In this document: positions 1-11,981 of the stretch, piece by piece
How the letters are laid out: each line of letters starts with the position of its first letter
Numbering within the stretch: position 1 is the first letter of the stretch
Source: Owenia fusiformis
Lineage: Eukaryota; Annelida; Polychaeta; Sabellida; Oweniidae
Reading direction: 5' to 3'
NCBI GenBank assembly: GCA_903813345.2
Contig: CAIIXF020000006.1
Coordinates: 22,887,936-22,951,935, forward strand
Length of the DNA stretch: 64,000 nucleotides
The notes under the pieces: generated by a model
The model's database searches: none
Told to the model about the DNA's origin: nothing
Seen by the model: only the letters and a program-made list of their open reading frames with translations
Translations under genes and position numbers: made by a program

Positions 1-279
1 CATTATAAATGGGATGAACATTTATCTTTATGTGTATTTGGCTATGATTCATTACCACTGCAAGGAACTTTGAAAAGTTTGCAAAATCTTGTTTCTTGTG
101 TCATTTATTCAGTCCATGCAAAGAATTACATTGTGTGGACTACTATGATATAGGCTACCAAACCTTTTCTTGAAGTGTGTTTACTCTCTATTACTAATTT
201 TTTTACTTAATTTGTCAAGGTCTGAAGATTTTTAAATTTGGAGTTTACTTCTATTTCTATCTCCAGCAATGAACATGTA

Positions 280-377
280 CAGGGTGGGCCAAAATGCATC
301 CATATTTTATTTTCCAATAATTTTTATTTTTTATAATGCATGGATTTCAATAATATGGATGTTTTTGACCCACCCTG
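280..377. mobile_element. foldback MITE, CAGGGTGGG ends, TA target duplication
   Basis: CAGGGTGGGCCAAAA at the left end is mirrored by TTTTTGACCCACCCTG at the right end. TA stands on both sides (278-279, 378-379). The whole 98 bp can fold as one imperfect hairpin. Ends and TA duplication suggest a non-autonomous Tc1/mariner-type element. Relatives with the same ends lie at 40205-40825 and 42590-42681. Confidence 0.7.
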
Positions 378-1530
378 TACTGTATATATCTTATTATTGT
401 GTCTCATTTCACAAGTAAAATATAAAAGGCCATTACAGGGTTTAACACAGTATGTTTGGAGATTTCTGAATGTTTTTGTGGAAAAATACATGCTTTGTGC
501 AAAACGAATGATTCATGTGTCAAAGAATGAAGTACCATTTTTGAGAGAATTCTGTTTGTGTGTTAAGAGATCAGTTCTGGTGAATATGAATACAACAGTA
601 TGATTGTGTGCTGATTCTTCATATACAATTTAAGTCCCTGTCATTGAAACACATGTCACTCAGTTACTATGGCAACAATTATTTAATCATCTCAGTCCTG
701 GCTTTTTAAAATAGTTCAATTAAACTCACAATAACATGTTTAAGACATGCTAAAAAGCAAAATTCTTTCTAATTTGACAAAATATGAGACCTAGTGTCAT
801 TTCTCATTGAACACCCTGTAGAATGTACATGTTCAGGCAGAATGCACAGTCTGCATTATATAGCTATGTGCAGTTTTTTGTTCATCCCAAAAATGCATGT
901 GCTGTATTATTTGAATGGGCAGTTTGCTCTCAATGAAACAAGAAATTAGTCAGTTAGTTAACATGTAGTTGTATTTTCGCATAAGTTCTGTACAATTTTG
1001 AATTTACACTTTTGTTGAATCTGGCATCATTGCTGAGTGACTGTATGATTGCACCATTCACAAGACCTACTTTACAGGAAGCTATCTGAAATCCTTGATT
1101 TGAAGACCTGTCATTCCCTCATTCTGATTGAGCGTGATGGACTGCTTCCCCCTTGTCTGAAAGTGTGTGAAGATGTGTTATGTACATGCAGTAGTCGCTT
1201 GTAGTTGTATACCCTATTTTACAAGTATATTTTAGAACTGTCCATGTATAATGCTAGCTAGAAATCTCCATGCTCTATTGTTAGTTTCGATTTTTATTAT
1301 CTTTAATTAAAACTGGTCAGTTTCATTATACATCATGATAATTTCACAAAGTGTATTTATTATATCGAGTCTCAATCTACTACCTGTTCTATCTGATTTG
1401 GTTTAGATTAATTTTAAAGGAAAATTTTTCCTATCACTAGACATTAGTCAATTCAATTAATATCAATAGTATCAGAGGTTTCTGTAATTGACTTATGAAT
1501 TGAGAAAATATTGATCTTAGCTTTTGTCTC

Positions 1531-1735
1531 AAATTGTAACAAATTGTTGCATTTATAACAAATTGTTGCATTTGTAACAAATTCTTGCATTTGTAACAAA
1601 TTCTTGCATTTGTAACAAATTGTCGCATTTTTAACAAATTCTTGCATTTGTAACAAATTCTTGCATTTGTAACAAATTCCTGCATTTGTGACAATTTGTT
1701 GCATTTGTAACAACTTTCTGCATTTGTAACAAATC
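1531..1735. repeat. 19-bp minisatellite
   Basis: About ten tandem copies of TTGCATTTGTAACAAATTC with few substitutions, inside the FAR-a intron. The long reverse-strand ORFs over it are produced by the repeat. Confidence 0.9.
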
Positions 1736-2043
1736 AAATGCAACATAACAATCAAACAAGACAATACCAATGTCCTAGTTACAACCTAGTTACAATTAAC
1801 AATATGTTACAGATACTGATGGCAACATTGATTGCCAGTCACAAAAATACAAAAGCAATGATATGTTACCACTCTTTGGCGGTGACATAATAATCAAATT
1901 GATGAATGTATATTTTGAAACAATATTCCCCTCATGGCGTTTACAGATAGAATAAAATTAAGAAAAAAATAAAATATTGAGTGTAAAAATAAGAGATGAT
2001 TCTTTGCGCATCTCCTAGCTAGAATTACCATTGATATTTTTTA

Positions 2044-2142
2044 TGTCACCACCATACGTGTTTTAGTCCTCCACTTTTTAGTGGATGGCGTTTGGTGATT
2101 GTGTCTGTAACAAATGACAGGTGGTGACATTTTGTATGTTAA
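2044..2142. mobile_element. short element with TGTCACCACC inverted ends
   Basis: Begins TGTCACCACC and ends GGTGGTGACA, with an internal stretch ending in AAATGACAGGTGGTGACATTTTG. A related copy in opposite orientation lies at 60397-60529, and a half copy at 5337-5385. Target duplications are not clear. Confidence 0.55.
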
Positions 2143-2192
2143 TGCATTGTTCTTCTTATATTGTAGTACTAATGTGCATTATTCCATTGCAG

Positions 2193-4424
2193 CTGGTTAC
2201 ATAACTACTGGATGTTTGTTAGTCACATGATTCCTGCCTATGTCACAGACCTTGCATTTAGACTTGCGGGCAAAAAACCAAGGTAAAAATTAGTATACTT
2301 TTTGAAGAGTTATAGTTCCGAAATCTTATTTATCTTAAATCATAGCCATATTTGGAATACATTTTTTAACTTCAAATCAAAGCCGCCATATTCAGAACAA
2401 GTGTTTTAACTATGAATCATAGCAACCAGATTCGAAACAAGATTTAAATCTCAAACCTCAGCTACTGTATTTGGATAAGTGTTTTGAGCACCACATTTGG
2501 AACAAGTTTTTAGCCTCAAATCACAGTCTCCACATTTGGAACAAGTTTTTATTTGGAACAAGTTTTTCTGCAATTTTATCCACAATGTAGTTCTCATCTC
2601 AAATTTTGAATCTTCCACATTTCAGGATGGTGAAGACTTACAATAAGATGCATCGTTCTTTGAGTACCTTGAACTTTTTCACGTTACGAACATGGGAGTG
2701 GACGTATAAAAACATAGATTGTCTCAAAAAGGCCCTGTCTGAAGAAGATAAAAAAGTAAGATATTGTTTAATCATACAATATATATAATAGAAGGGATCG
2801 ATTCTAAACTCTGATATTGTTGATGTTTTTCCAAAAGTGATTTATTGAAGAATATGTACCCCTCATCTCTAAATCTTATGGACTTGACATGTCATGTCAC
2901 GTCAACCATGCATTTATCCCTTTTTATGGTTAAAGTACTTTATGGAATTATAGACGTTTCTGATAAATCATGCCATCTTTTGATCCATCTCCTTTTTCAT
3001 AGAGGGCAATAGAGATATACATCCATACATACAGACAATCATTGAATCAAGTTGACCAATTCTTTTCTTCAATATCATCTACAAGTTCAAACCTGACTTT
3101 AGATTGAACTCATCATATTATGAGCAACAACTAGTTGCAAAAGTTATTTTACAAATGCTGGCTGAAATGTCCAAATTTTTTTATGTTTTCCAATTTCTCT
3201 ACTGGGTGCAAATGGACCTGTAACTGGCTGTATATATAAATGCACCTGTAACTGGATGCAGGACAATTGTTAAATTCTTAATTAGGTGCAAATGCTTGAA
3301 AGGTCTCAAGTTTGGGAGATTATCCTACTTGCATTCTATTATTGGCTGTGAATTCATATGATCTGAGAATTTATCTAGATTTTTATCTTTAAGGATAAAT
3401 CTTAGATTATTGATCCGAATAAACATTTTGATTATTGTCATATGACATAACATATATGAAACTCATTAGTCTGTTTCTTAATTTACTTGATATTGAACAG
3501 AATAACCTCCTTAATGAAACACTCGCCAATGTAACATTGTAATGATTATGCTTGTTCGATTTCAGATATTTTACTATGATCCACGCTTGATCCACTGGCC
3601 TTCCTACATAGAAAATTACTGCAACGGTACCCGGATATACATCCTAAATGAAACACTCACCAATGTACCCGCAGCCAGGGCACATATCAGAAAGTAAGAC
3701 TACACTGTAATAAATGTTCAGATAGCTTAAATAAATGCCCCAAATTATGTGGTCTGTTCATGCATTAAAAACCAAAAATTATCTTAGGAGCATTCACCAT
3801 AAATTCCAAAAATGTTCTGTTCTTGCATTAAATACCCAAAATTATCTTAGGAGCATTCACCATAAATGCCAAAAATGTTCTGTTCTTGCATTAAATACCA
3901 AAAATTATCTAAGGAGCATTCACCATAAATGCCAAAAATGTTCTGTTCTTGCATTAAATACCAAAAATTATCGAAGGAGCATTCACCATAAATGCCAAAA
4001 AATGTTCTGTTCTTGCATTAAATACCAAAAATTATCGAAGGAGCATTCACCATAAATGCCAAAAAATGTTCTGTTCTTGCATTAAATACCAAAAATTATC
4101 TTAGGAGCATTCACCATAAATGCCAAAAAATGTTCTGTTCTTGCATTAAATACCAAAAATTATGTAACCAATGCAATGATAAATGTCTGAAACTACGTAT
4201 GTCAAAGATACCAACCTTAAATACCCAGAATTCTGTGGGCTTATTCAACATGTTATATGTGTTCCAGGTTGAGAAATATCCGCTATGTGTTCAACACCGT
4301 TGTGATCGTAGCGCTCTGGAGGTTTCTAGTGGCCCGGACAGACATAGCAAGAAATCTTTGGATGTTCATTATGACTCTAGTGTACAAATTCGTCAGAATG
4401 ACCCACATTACTAGCACCCGATGA
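2193..4424 (+). CDS. fatty acyl-CoA reductase, 3' exons (FAR-a, partial)
   Basis: Four exons, 2193-2282, 2626-2755, 3566-3693 and 4268-4424 (TGA 4422-4424), join in frame through GT-AG introns. They encode the last ~168 residues of an alcohol-forming fatty acyl-CoA reductase: the C-terminal 'sterile' domain (readable pieces RTWEWTYKN and YYDPRLIHWPSYIENYC) and a hydrophobic tail (VFNTVVIVALWRFLV) expected to anchor the enzyme in a membrane, usually peroxisomal. The family reduces long-chain acyl-CoA to fatty alcohol with NADPH for wax and ether lipids. The first three exons are 90, 130 and 128 bp, exactly the lengths and phases of the matching exons of the complete paralogue at 31067-42544. 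No upstream exon is visible in 1-2192, so the Rossmann half lies left of the window. Whether FAR-a is complete and expressed cannot be judged. Confidence 0.9.
2330..2570. repeat. degenerate ~50-bp tandem repeat
   Basis: Four to five diverged units share CATATTTGGAACAAGTTTT and a CAAATCATAGC-like part. They fill most of the FAR-a intron between 2283 and 2625. Confidence 0.5.
3737..4166. repeat. 63-64-bp minisatellite in last FAR-a intron
   Basis: About 6.5 near-identical copies with core GTTCTGTTCTTGCATTAAAT and GGAGCATTCACCATAAATGCC. The period is 63 bp in early copies and 64 bp in later ones, through one extra A. The array occupies most of the intron between 3693 and 4268. Confidence 0.92.
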
Positions 4425-7400
4425 TATATATGACTGATCAGTGAAACGTGTGATGGATTGTGTTTTGAAACGATAGGGATTCAAATTAAAACCAAAATAC
4501 CAACCTTAAATACCCAGAATTCCAAAATACCATGGATACTGAATCCTTATCATCTTATCAAAACCAAATGATCAAAATAGTAAAATTACTAAGCAATTTA
4601 TGAAAACCTTGTTCACAAAATATACCATGTATATTTGAACATTTTGGAATAGTTTGGAACTATGTGAGACATTTCTGACGATAATATGAAAACAGGTTAC
4701 GAAGCACTCCCTGCCAAAAGTGGAGAAAGGAGTCAGTTACATCTTACTTTTTGGCATCCAAATTAAACTGGATCGTTGGGATATAAAGGAGTAAATTATT
4801 TATATGGATCAGAAATCAGTGGATTTTATTAAATTCATAAGAAAAGTATTACCAAATGATAGGTTATATCATGAACAATTGAATATTATATGTACTGTAT
4901 ATATAGGAGGGTGTTTCATATTTTAGATTTTAAACATTAATTGAATTAAGCCCTATAGACCCTTATGTTTTCATGTATATGCTGAAAAATTGCAGGCCAA
5001 TATCAAAACTAACCTGCTTTTGGCCTCTAATGTACATATTATATATATATGGTACTAACTATATATAATTGTAAAATAGACATTTGATATTGGAAGCAAG
5101 CAGACTCAACCAAAACCCATGACTACTATAGAAATGGGCTCAGAACTTATTTCTGATTCTAAAATACACTTAAGTTTTTACAATAAATTTAGGATAATTC
5201 CCGTAACTTGCAGCTTCAATAGACTTTGTTACAAATGAAGTGTTGCAGTTACACCCCTGTTATGCTACCTACTTGCTTAAGCAAGTGGTTACATATTGTT
5301 ATAGTATTTTTGTGACAGTGTTCTGAGTTATTCTTCTCTAACAAATGGCAGGTGGTGACATTTTGCATGTTAATGCCTTGTTTAAGCCTGATAAAACAAA
5401 TTCAGTATATTTTGTCATTTTGTTTCATGCTTTTGAAAATTTTCACTTGTGAAAATGCATTTTTAAGAGGTCATAAGTTGTGCTCAAAGTAGGTAAAGCT
5501 TTTTTTCTTCAAAAGCATTAATTTGTTTCATTGTTATCCTAACATATATTAGAGGTATTTTACTCAATTAGAAAAGTTGAACATTTTGGGGATGCCCTTT
5601 TTTATTAACTTTTATACCTTGATCTGATATTTGACATGTATCTAGTTTAAGGTAAATTCACTAATTTATGGAGTGATAGACGAGTTCATGAACTACATTA
5701 CATTCCTAATGATTTTTATGTACTTGTATTTCAATTTGTCTAAAGTTCAACATTAACAATTTGAGATCAATGGTTCAACTTGAGTTTTGATACAATGTTG
5801 GTGCATTTGTACATGAATGTATGGTTTGATATAGATCAACTTTTTGACTTTGGAACATCTGTTTTGTTGTTCTCAAGTAGAATAGCCCTTAACATTTACT
5901 TATATATCATTCTACCTTCGGACAATTGCACTGTGAAAGGAGGTGGGGGGGGGGCTGTTAAAATACCAGATCAACTAAACCTTTATACAGTTGAACTCCT
6001 AGAAGTAGAACAATTTTCAGAGTCCCAAGACCATCTCACTTCATGTTAAGTGACCCTTTAAGTTGAACCTAAGTTGAACACCTCCCATTAAGTGGAACAT
6101 TTTTAGAGGTACACCAAAAGCAGTTCAACCTTGACAGGTTGCACTGTATATTTTACATGGGCATAGACAAGCATGAAGTAGATTAGACTACTGCTTCACC
6201 AATATTTTATAAAAATGTATTAAACAGATGTTTTTTCAATTAAACTTTGGCAGTGAGTTCCAAATTTAGTTGTAGGTGTCTTACCTCTTTAAATTTGCAT
6301 TGCCTAATTTTTGATCATGCCTACACTGCTGTATTACCATTTTGCGAGATATTCCTTGTTTAGTATTTATACTTTTTACTTAAAATGATTTACATAAGAC
6401 ATCTCTATGGGTGTATGTGGGATAGAAAAATAGGTTAGGCAAATTAAGCTGAATGGAAAACATTTATGCAAATTAAGCTGTGGGGCAAATTAAGCCAATT
6501 GAAAAATATGTGAGGCAAACTAAGCCAATTGAAAATAGGCGAGGCAAATTAAGCTGATAGGCAATAATATAGGCAATAATAGGCAAGGTTAATTTTAGCC
6601 CAATAAGATAAATTCTTCAGTCATACTTCTTATGCACTGGTACTCACCTAGTTACGAAGTCTGGAAGTTCTTCTATCTTGTTACGCTGACGTATCGTCAG
6701 GGTAACTGGGTGAGTAACAGTGATATGTGCTGTTTCATTTTTTGATAGAATGTCTGAATGAATATATTTTTGTAGAATTTTGTCTTGTGCCTGGTTACAC
6801 CCATGTACACCATGTACAGCAATGGCATTGTTTCATTTCTAACACATACAGTTATGTCAATGTTTTATTGGTTCATTTCATCAAAAGTTATGTAACTAAG
6901 AGGTGGACATATTTTAGTTTGCAGGGGAGTCAGTTATTGACATGATTGGTGGCAATATACATGTAGAGTAGATGCATATTTTGTACTTGAATAACATTAG
7001 ACCTTCATGTACCAACTGTTAAACATAATGTGTGTTGTGGTGTTTTTCCTTGGCTTGAACTTGAACTGGTTACAATTTTCTATATACGGTAGTACATGTA
7101 ATAAATAACTACATAATGTATGTTGGAAATAAAGGGATTTTATTAAATGAAATATGTTTCTTTTTGTTTTTATTTTTCTCCATTGGTTATTTATCACCAT
7201 TCATTAACTGGGAATAATTCAGTAAAGCATGACGTACCTTTAAAGGAAGCCTTATTTTTCAGTTTCATTTTTTATCATCATTTATTACGGAATAAATACT
7301 TTTTTATTGCACGTCCGAGAACCAATATACATGAATGTGAGTAAATCACCCCCTGTGAACCCCCACCCATAAAAAGTGGGTAGATCTCCATAAAAGAATC

Positions 7401-7603
7401 TAGGGATTTTGTCAGAAGAAGTGAGCTCCCACAATTCTTTCATATTCTATCATATTCGGGGATTCCCCATTACATCATTTCCCGCATCATCTCCAATCAA
7501 ATTGCAGGATGTGATCATGGGAACAATCATTAGCATGTGCTCTCTCAGTGCTCCGCAGTCCGCATGCGTAAGGTAACATTTGAAATTGTGGAAATGGCGT
7601 TTG
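4425..7603. other. 3' flank of FAR-a / intergenic
   Basis: No coding exon recognised. Candidate polyA signals for FAR-a include AATAAA near 5183 and near 7128. A half copy of the TGTCACCACC family lies at about 5337-5385. A CAGTTGAAC...GTTGCACTG element-like stretch lies at about 5986-6150. Confidence 0.4.
6434..6565. repeat. degenerate GCAAATTAAGC tandem repeat
   Basis: Five diverged units of roughly 30 bp each contain GGCAAATTAAGCYRAT followed by an A-rich stretch. Confidence 0.55.
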
Positions 7604-7610
7604 TTTCAAT

Positions 7611-8147
7611 CATGGGCTTTCAACTAGAAGGGTAGGCAACTTCCCATATTTCATACATAAACATTGCCATGGGTTTTCAAAATTGGAGAATGTACACATT
7701 CCAAGAAAATCTTATTTTGTACTTTTTATTGATGATTAAAAGAAATAACTCAAAAATAAAAACATGATCTTCTACATACATCTTGATAATTTAATAAAAA
7801 TTGGAATTCATCATAATTATGACAATACAGAAAGTGAACATTCTCCCACAAATTATGTTTTTATTGGAATGTGTTTTTGAATAATTACCCACAATGCAAT
7901 ACTTAAAGAGAACATCTTGATAACTCTTATTCTTATTGGTCTCTATTGTTTACTTTTATATGATATTGAATATATTTTATGCTTAAATCATATTAAAAAG
8001 TGATTTTTATTCAAAATAATACTAAAACATATACATTTATCTAATACTTTTTGAAATATTGCCATAAAAGGGAAGCATGTCATTGTTCATTTTGAAGGTC
8101 TCATGTTATTACATAGAGTTGCATACCCTTCTAGTTGAAAGCCCATG
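7611..8147. mobile_element. 537-bp non-autonomous DNA transposon, 7-bp TSD
   Basis: Terminal inverted repeats of about 31 bp start CATGGGCTTTCAACTAGAAG and match the right end with one mismatch. They are bounded by a perfect duplication TTTCAAT (7604-7610 and 8148-8154). The interior is AT-rich with no ORF. Superfamily unassigned; a 7-bp duplication is unusual, hAT and P elements make 8 bp. Confidence 0.85.
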
Positions 8148-9154
8148 TTTCAATTAACATCATTTCAACATCATCATTTCAAAACTACGGTTACAATATT
8201 GAAGTCACTCGTTCCAAACTTGAAGAGAATAACTCATAAAACAACAGCGAACATTGTGAGATCTGTTTCAATGACAAATGAGGCCTATATATAAAATTGG
8301 TCATTGAACATGCCAAATGGCCCGAATACTACAGGTCATCTTTGGGAAATCTCCCCCCCCCCTGGTATTTTATCGTATAGTACTAGGAGAACCTTCAACT
8401 GTCCCCGACTTTGAGAATTTGTTAGCTCATTGTTGTAAATTTGATTTAAGGCCAAGTAATGCCCAAAAAGGCCCATAATTGAGGCCCTACAAAATTTTGG
8501 CCACAAACTTTTTAGCTGGGCCAATCCAAATGGGGGGGGGGGGGCACCATGCGGTCCCCTGGATCCGCCATTGGTTATGATTCCAGTTCCACCCGTGATT
8601 CCACCAAATCATGAATTTCCCCGGTAATGATCCATTTCTCCATTCTCAAAATTCATTTCGTTCGTGTACCTATTGTAACAGTTTGGCCTTTTTTGTGGAT
8701 ATGTGGTAGTGTGGCTAATAAAAAGACCACTGTTTAGTAAACGGTGTTTACTTGTGGATTGCACGGCACACGTTAAATGTGCTTTGTCCCTAAAGAAATA
8801 AACAGAATATATAATTTTATATATATATAATACAAAACAATATATTGTGGCGTTTATAAGCCCAAATAAGATGTACATGCAATTTCAAATGTAATGTAAG
8901 AATATTACGGTGTTATTATTTCTCTTAAAACTCACAACTCAAAAGTCCATATGAGCTAATAATAATTATCACTGATAAAATAATATCCAGAGTCCATATA
9001 AACTGATGATCACTATATAACACTGTTGTATTCCGAATATGCAAAGTTCATGTAAATTGTACCACTTGTACGTCTTGTATTGTTATTGTATCTTGAACCT
9101 GGAATAGTAAGCTGAGCGTAACAAAGTCTTGTCTCCTAATTTTGGGAAGCAACT

Positions 9155-9379
9155 TTACACAAAATTCGTAGTACTCATGCTGAAGCTTGGTGTGGATTTT
9201 AAAGCAGGGGTTGGCGTAGGGGGTATTGGAACTGCTGGAACAGGCGCTTCTTCGTCTTGAATCTTAATACACACCTGGGAGCATATGACTAACATCAAAC
9301 ATAAAAGTACAAATAAAATTCCACCCACGACCAAGATGATGAAGGGGATATCCAGTTCCATCCACTGTAAACTCAGCAA
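9155..9379 (-). CDS. LTR-encoded small membrane protein, 74 aa (3' LTR copy)
   Basis: The ORF predicts a short N-terminus, one strong transmembrane segment (IPFIILVVGGILFVLLCLML) and a cytosolic-type tail with a proline run (VPAVPIPPTPTPAL). No family recognised. It sits between the minisatellite and the LTR end. It could be a chance ORF, but the hydrophobic segment and proline tail look protein-like. Confidence 0.45.
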   Translation of the reverse strand: MLSLQWMELDIPFIILVVGGILFVLLCLMLVICSQVCIKIQDEEAPVPAVPIPPTPTPALKSTPSFSMSTTNFV

Positions 9380-9440
9380 CTGTCTTGTGTCTTGCTTCCA
9401 ATGAAAATACTAATTCTCTTCACGTTGTTGTAGTATCCTC

Positions 9441-11228
9441 CACTGTGTTGTAGGATAATTCACCTTTAATTATATGAAATAATCAAAGTCAAACTATCGG
9501 CTCTGTAAATGGCTATCTCCTGGATCCTCTTCACTGTGTTGTAGGATAATTCAACTTTAATTATATGAAATAATCAAAGTCAAACTATCGGCTCTGTAAA
9601 TGGCTATCTCTTGGATCCTCTTCACTGTGTTGTAGGATAATTCAACTTTAATTATATGAAATAATCAAAGTCAAACTATCGGCTCTGTAAATGGCTATCT
9701 CTTGGATCCTCTTCACTGTGTTGTAGGATAATTCAACTTTAATTATATGAAATAATCAAAGTCAAACTATCGGCTCTGTAAATGGCTATCTCCTGGATCC
9801 TCTTCACTGTGTTGTAGGATAATTCAACTTTAATTATATGAAATAATCAAAGTCAAACTATCGGCTCTGTAAATGGCTATCTCCTGGATCCTCTTCACTG
9901 TGTTGTAGGATAATTCAACTTTAATTATATGAAATAATCAAAGTCAAACTATCGGCTCTGTAAATGGCTATCTCCTGGATCCTCCTCAATGTGTTGTAGG
10001 ATAATTCAACTTTAATTATATGAAATAATCAAAGTCAAACTATCGGCTCTGTAAATGGCTATCTCTTGGATCCTCTTCACTGTGTTGTAGGATAATTCAA
10101 CTTTAATTATATGAAATAATCAAAGTCAAACTATCGGCTCTGTAAATGGCTATCTCTTGGATCCTCCTCACTGTGTTGTAGGATAATTCAACTTTAATTA
10201 TATAAAATAATCAAAGTCAAACTATCGGCTCTGTAAATGGCTATCTCTTGGATCCTCGTCACTGTGTTATAGGATAATTCAACTTTGATTATATGAAATA
10301 ATCAAAGTCAAACTATCGGCTCTGTAAATGGCTATCTCCTGGATCCTCTTCACTGTGTTGTAGGATAATTCAACTTTAATTATATGAAATAATCAAAGTC
10401 AAACTATCGGCTCTGTAAATGGCTATCTCCTGGATCCTCTTCACTGTGTTGTAGGATAATTCAACTTTAATTATATGAAATAATCAAAGTCAAACTATCG
10501 GCTCTGTAAATGGCTATCTCCTGGATCCTCCTCAATGTGTTGTAGGATAATTCAACTTTAATTATATGAAATAATCAAAGTCAAACTATCGGCTCTGTAA
10601 ATGGCTATCTCTTGGATCCTCTTCACTGTGTTGTAGGATAATTCAACTTTAATTATATGAAATAATCAAAGTCAAACTATCGGCTCTGTAAATGGCTATC
10701 TCCTGGATCCTCCTCACTGTGTTGTAGGATAATTCAACTTTAATTATATGAAATAATCAAAGTCAAACTATCGGCTCTGTAAATGGCTATCTCTTGGATC
10801 CTCTTCACTGTGTTGTAGGATAATTCAACTTTAATTATATGAAATAATCAAAGTCAAACTATCGGCTCTGTAAATGGCTATCTCTTGGATCCTCTTCACT
10901 GTGTTGTAGGATAATTCAACTTTAATTATATGAAATAATCAAAGTCAAACTATCGGCTCTGTAAATGGCTATCTCCTGGATCCTCCTCACTGTGTTGTAG
11001 GATAATTCAACTTTAATTATATGAAATAATCAAAGTCAAACTATCGGCTCTGTAAATGGCTATCTCTTGGATCCTCTTCACTGTGTTGTAGGATAATTCA
11101 ACTTTAATTATATGAAATAATCAAAGTCAAACTATCGGCTCTGTAAATGGCTATCTCTTGGATCCTCCTCACTGTGTTGTAGGATAATTCAACTTTAATT
11201 ATATAAAATAATCAAAGTCAAACTATCG
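9441..11228. repeat. 91-bp minisatellite inside 3' LTR
   Basis: About 19.6 copies, each 91 bp, with few variant positions (CTCCTGG/CTCTTGG, TCTTCA/TCCTCA). Each unit holds ATCAAAGTCAAACTATCGG. The array makes up 45% of the LTR. Confidence 0.97.
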
Positions 11229-11947
11229 CAATTGACAAAGTTTACGAACGTCTTATATGGCATCAACTGCTAAGTACACAAATTTCCTTCACAATTAAGT
11301 AATCAGCCTACCTAAAAATATAACATGCGCACAACAGCATAGGCAAAAATATTACAAGTCAAAATATGTGCCCTTGAAAATAACTAAGTTCAGTTAATGT
11401 TGAGTTATACTAATATTGAAATATTCTAAGTTCAATATTTATTCTCAAAAAAAACAAAGTCCAAAATAATGTTTCTCCAAATATTGACTAAGTTCAATAA
11501 TTTCTATCTCAAAAATACGCAAAGTCCAATTTCATGTGTTCATGAAATTGAACTGACAGAGCTCAGAAATCTAGTATAGGTTTGATGCTGCCTCCAAACA
11601 CGGTACTGAATATTCCCTCTTGAGGTATCCTCTACACAAATACACGGGTAGATGGCCAAGTTATCATCTACAGAATCACGGTGTAGCAGTCTTCCCTCTC
11701 AGGTATCCTTCATCACAAGTAGATGTCCAAGTTATCATCCACTGAACTGAAGTGCAGCTATGTATCTCCTATCTGCCTCGGGAAATATTCAAAGTCCCAA
11801 CAACTTTCTACTGAAAATTGTCAAAGTCCAAAAATATTTCCTTGAAAAATGACTAAGTCCAACTTCACATAAAAATATGAAATTGAAACGGAGCTCTGTC
11901 CCGAACGAAAGCTAGCTGTAATCTGCTGAGCGCTCTCAGCTCGCTGC

Positions 11948-11981
11948 TTATATACCCAGCAGCGGTGCGGCGATGACGTCA
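11948..11981 (-). promoter_or_regulatory. LTR promoter: CRE and TATA (3' LTR copy)
   Basis: On the minus strand the palindrome TGACGTCA (CREB/ATF site) is followed after 19 bases by TATATAA. A start site would fall near 11920. This is the only strong TATA/CRE pair seen in the LTR. Confidence 0.65.

Larger units (their letters stand above)
1..2192. other. intron of FAR-a: no exon seen
   Basis: No coding exon is recognisable. The stretch holds a 98-bp foldback element (280-377), a 19-bp minisatellite (1531-1735) and a TGTCACCACC-ended element (2044-2142), all listed separately. Long simple AT-rich sequence fills the rest. Confidence 0.6.

Noticed and set aside
3735-4055. 106-codon repetitive ORF
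   Set aside because: It lies in the 63-bp minisatellite inside a FAR-a intron, so the reading frame is a product of the repeat.
8609-8878. 89-codon ORF at the LTR end
   Set aside because: It crosses the boundary between LTR and flanking DNA, and the right copy ends differently in the primer-binding region; the shared part is hydrophobic but has no other support.
9441-11228. CRISPR-like regular repeat
   Set aside because: It is a pure head-to-tail 91-bp tandem repeat without spacers in a eukaryotic LTR; the same holds for the other arrays.
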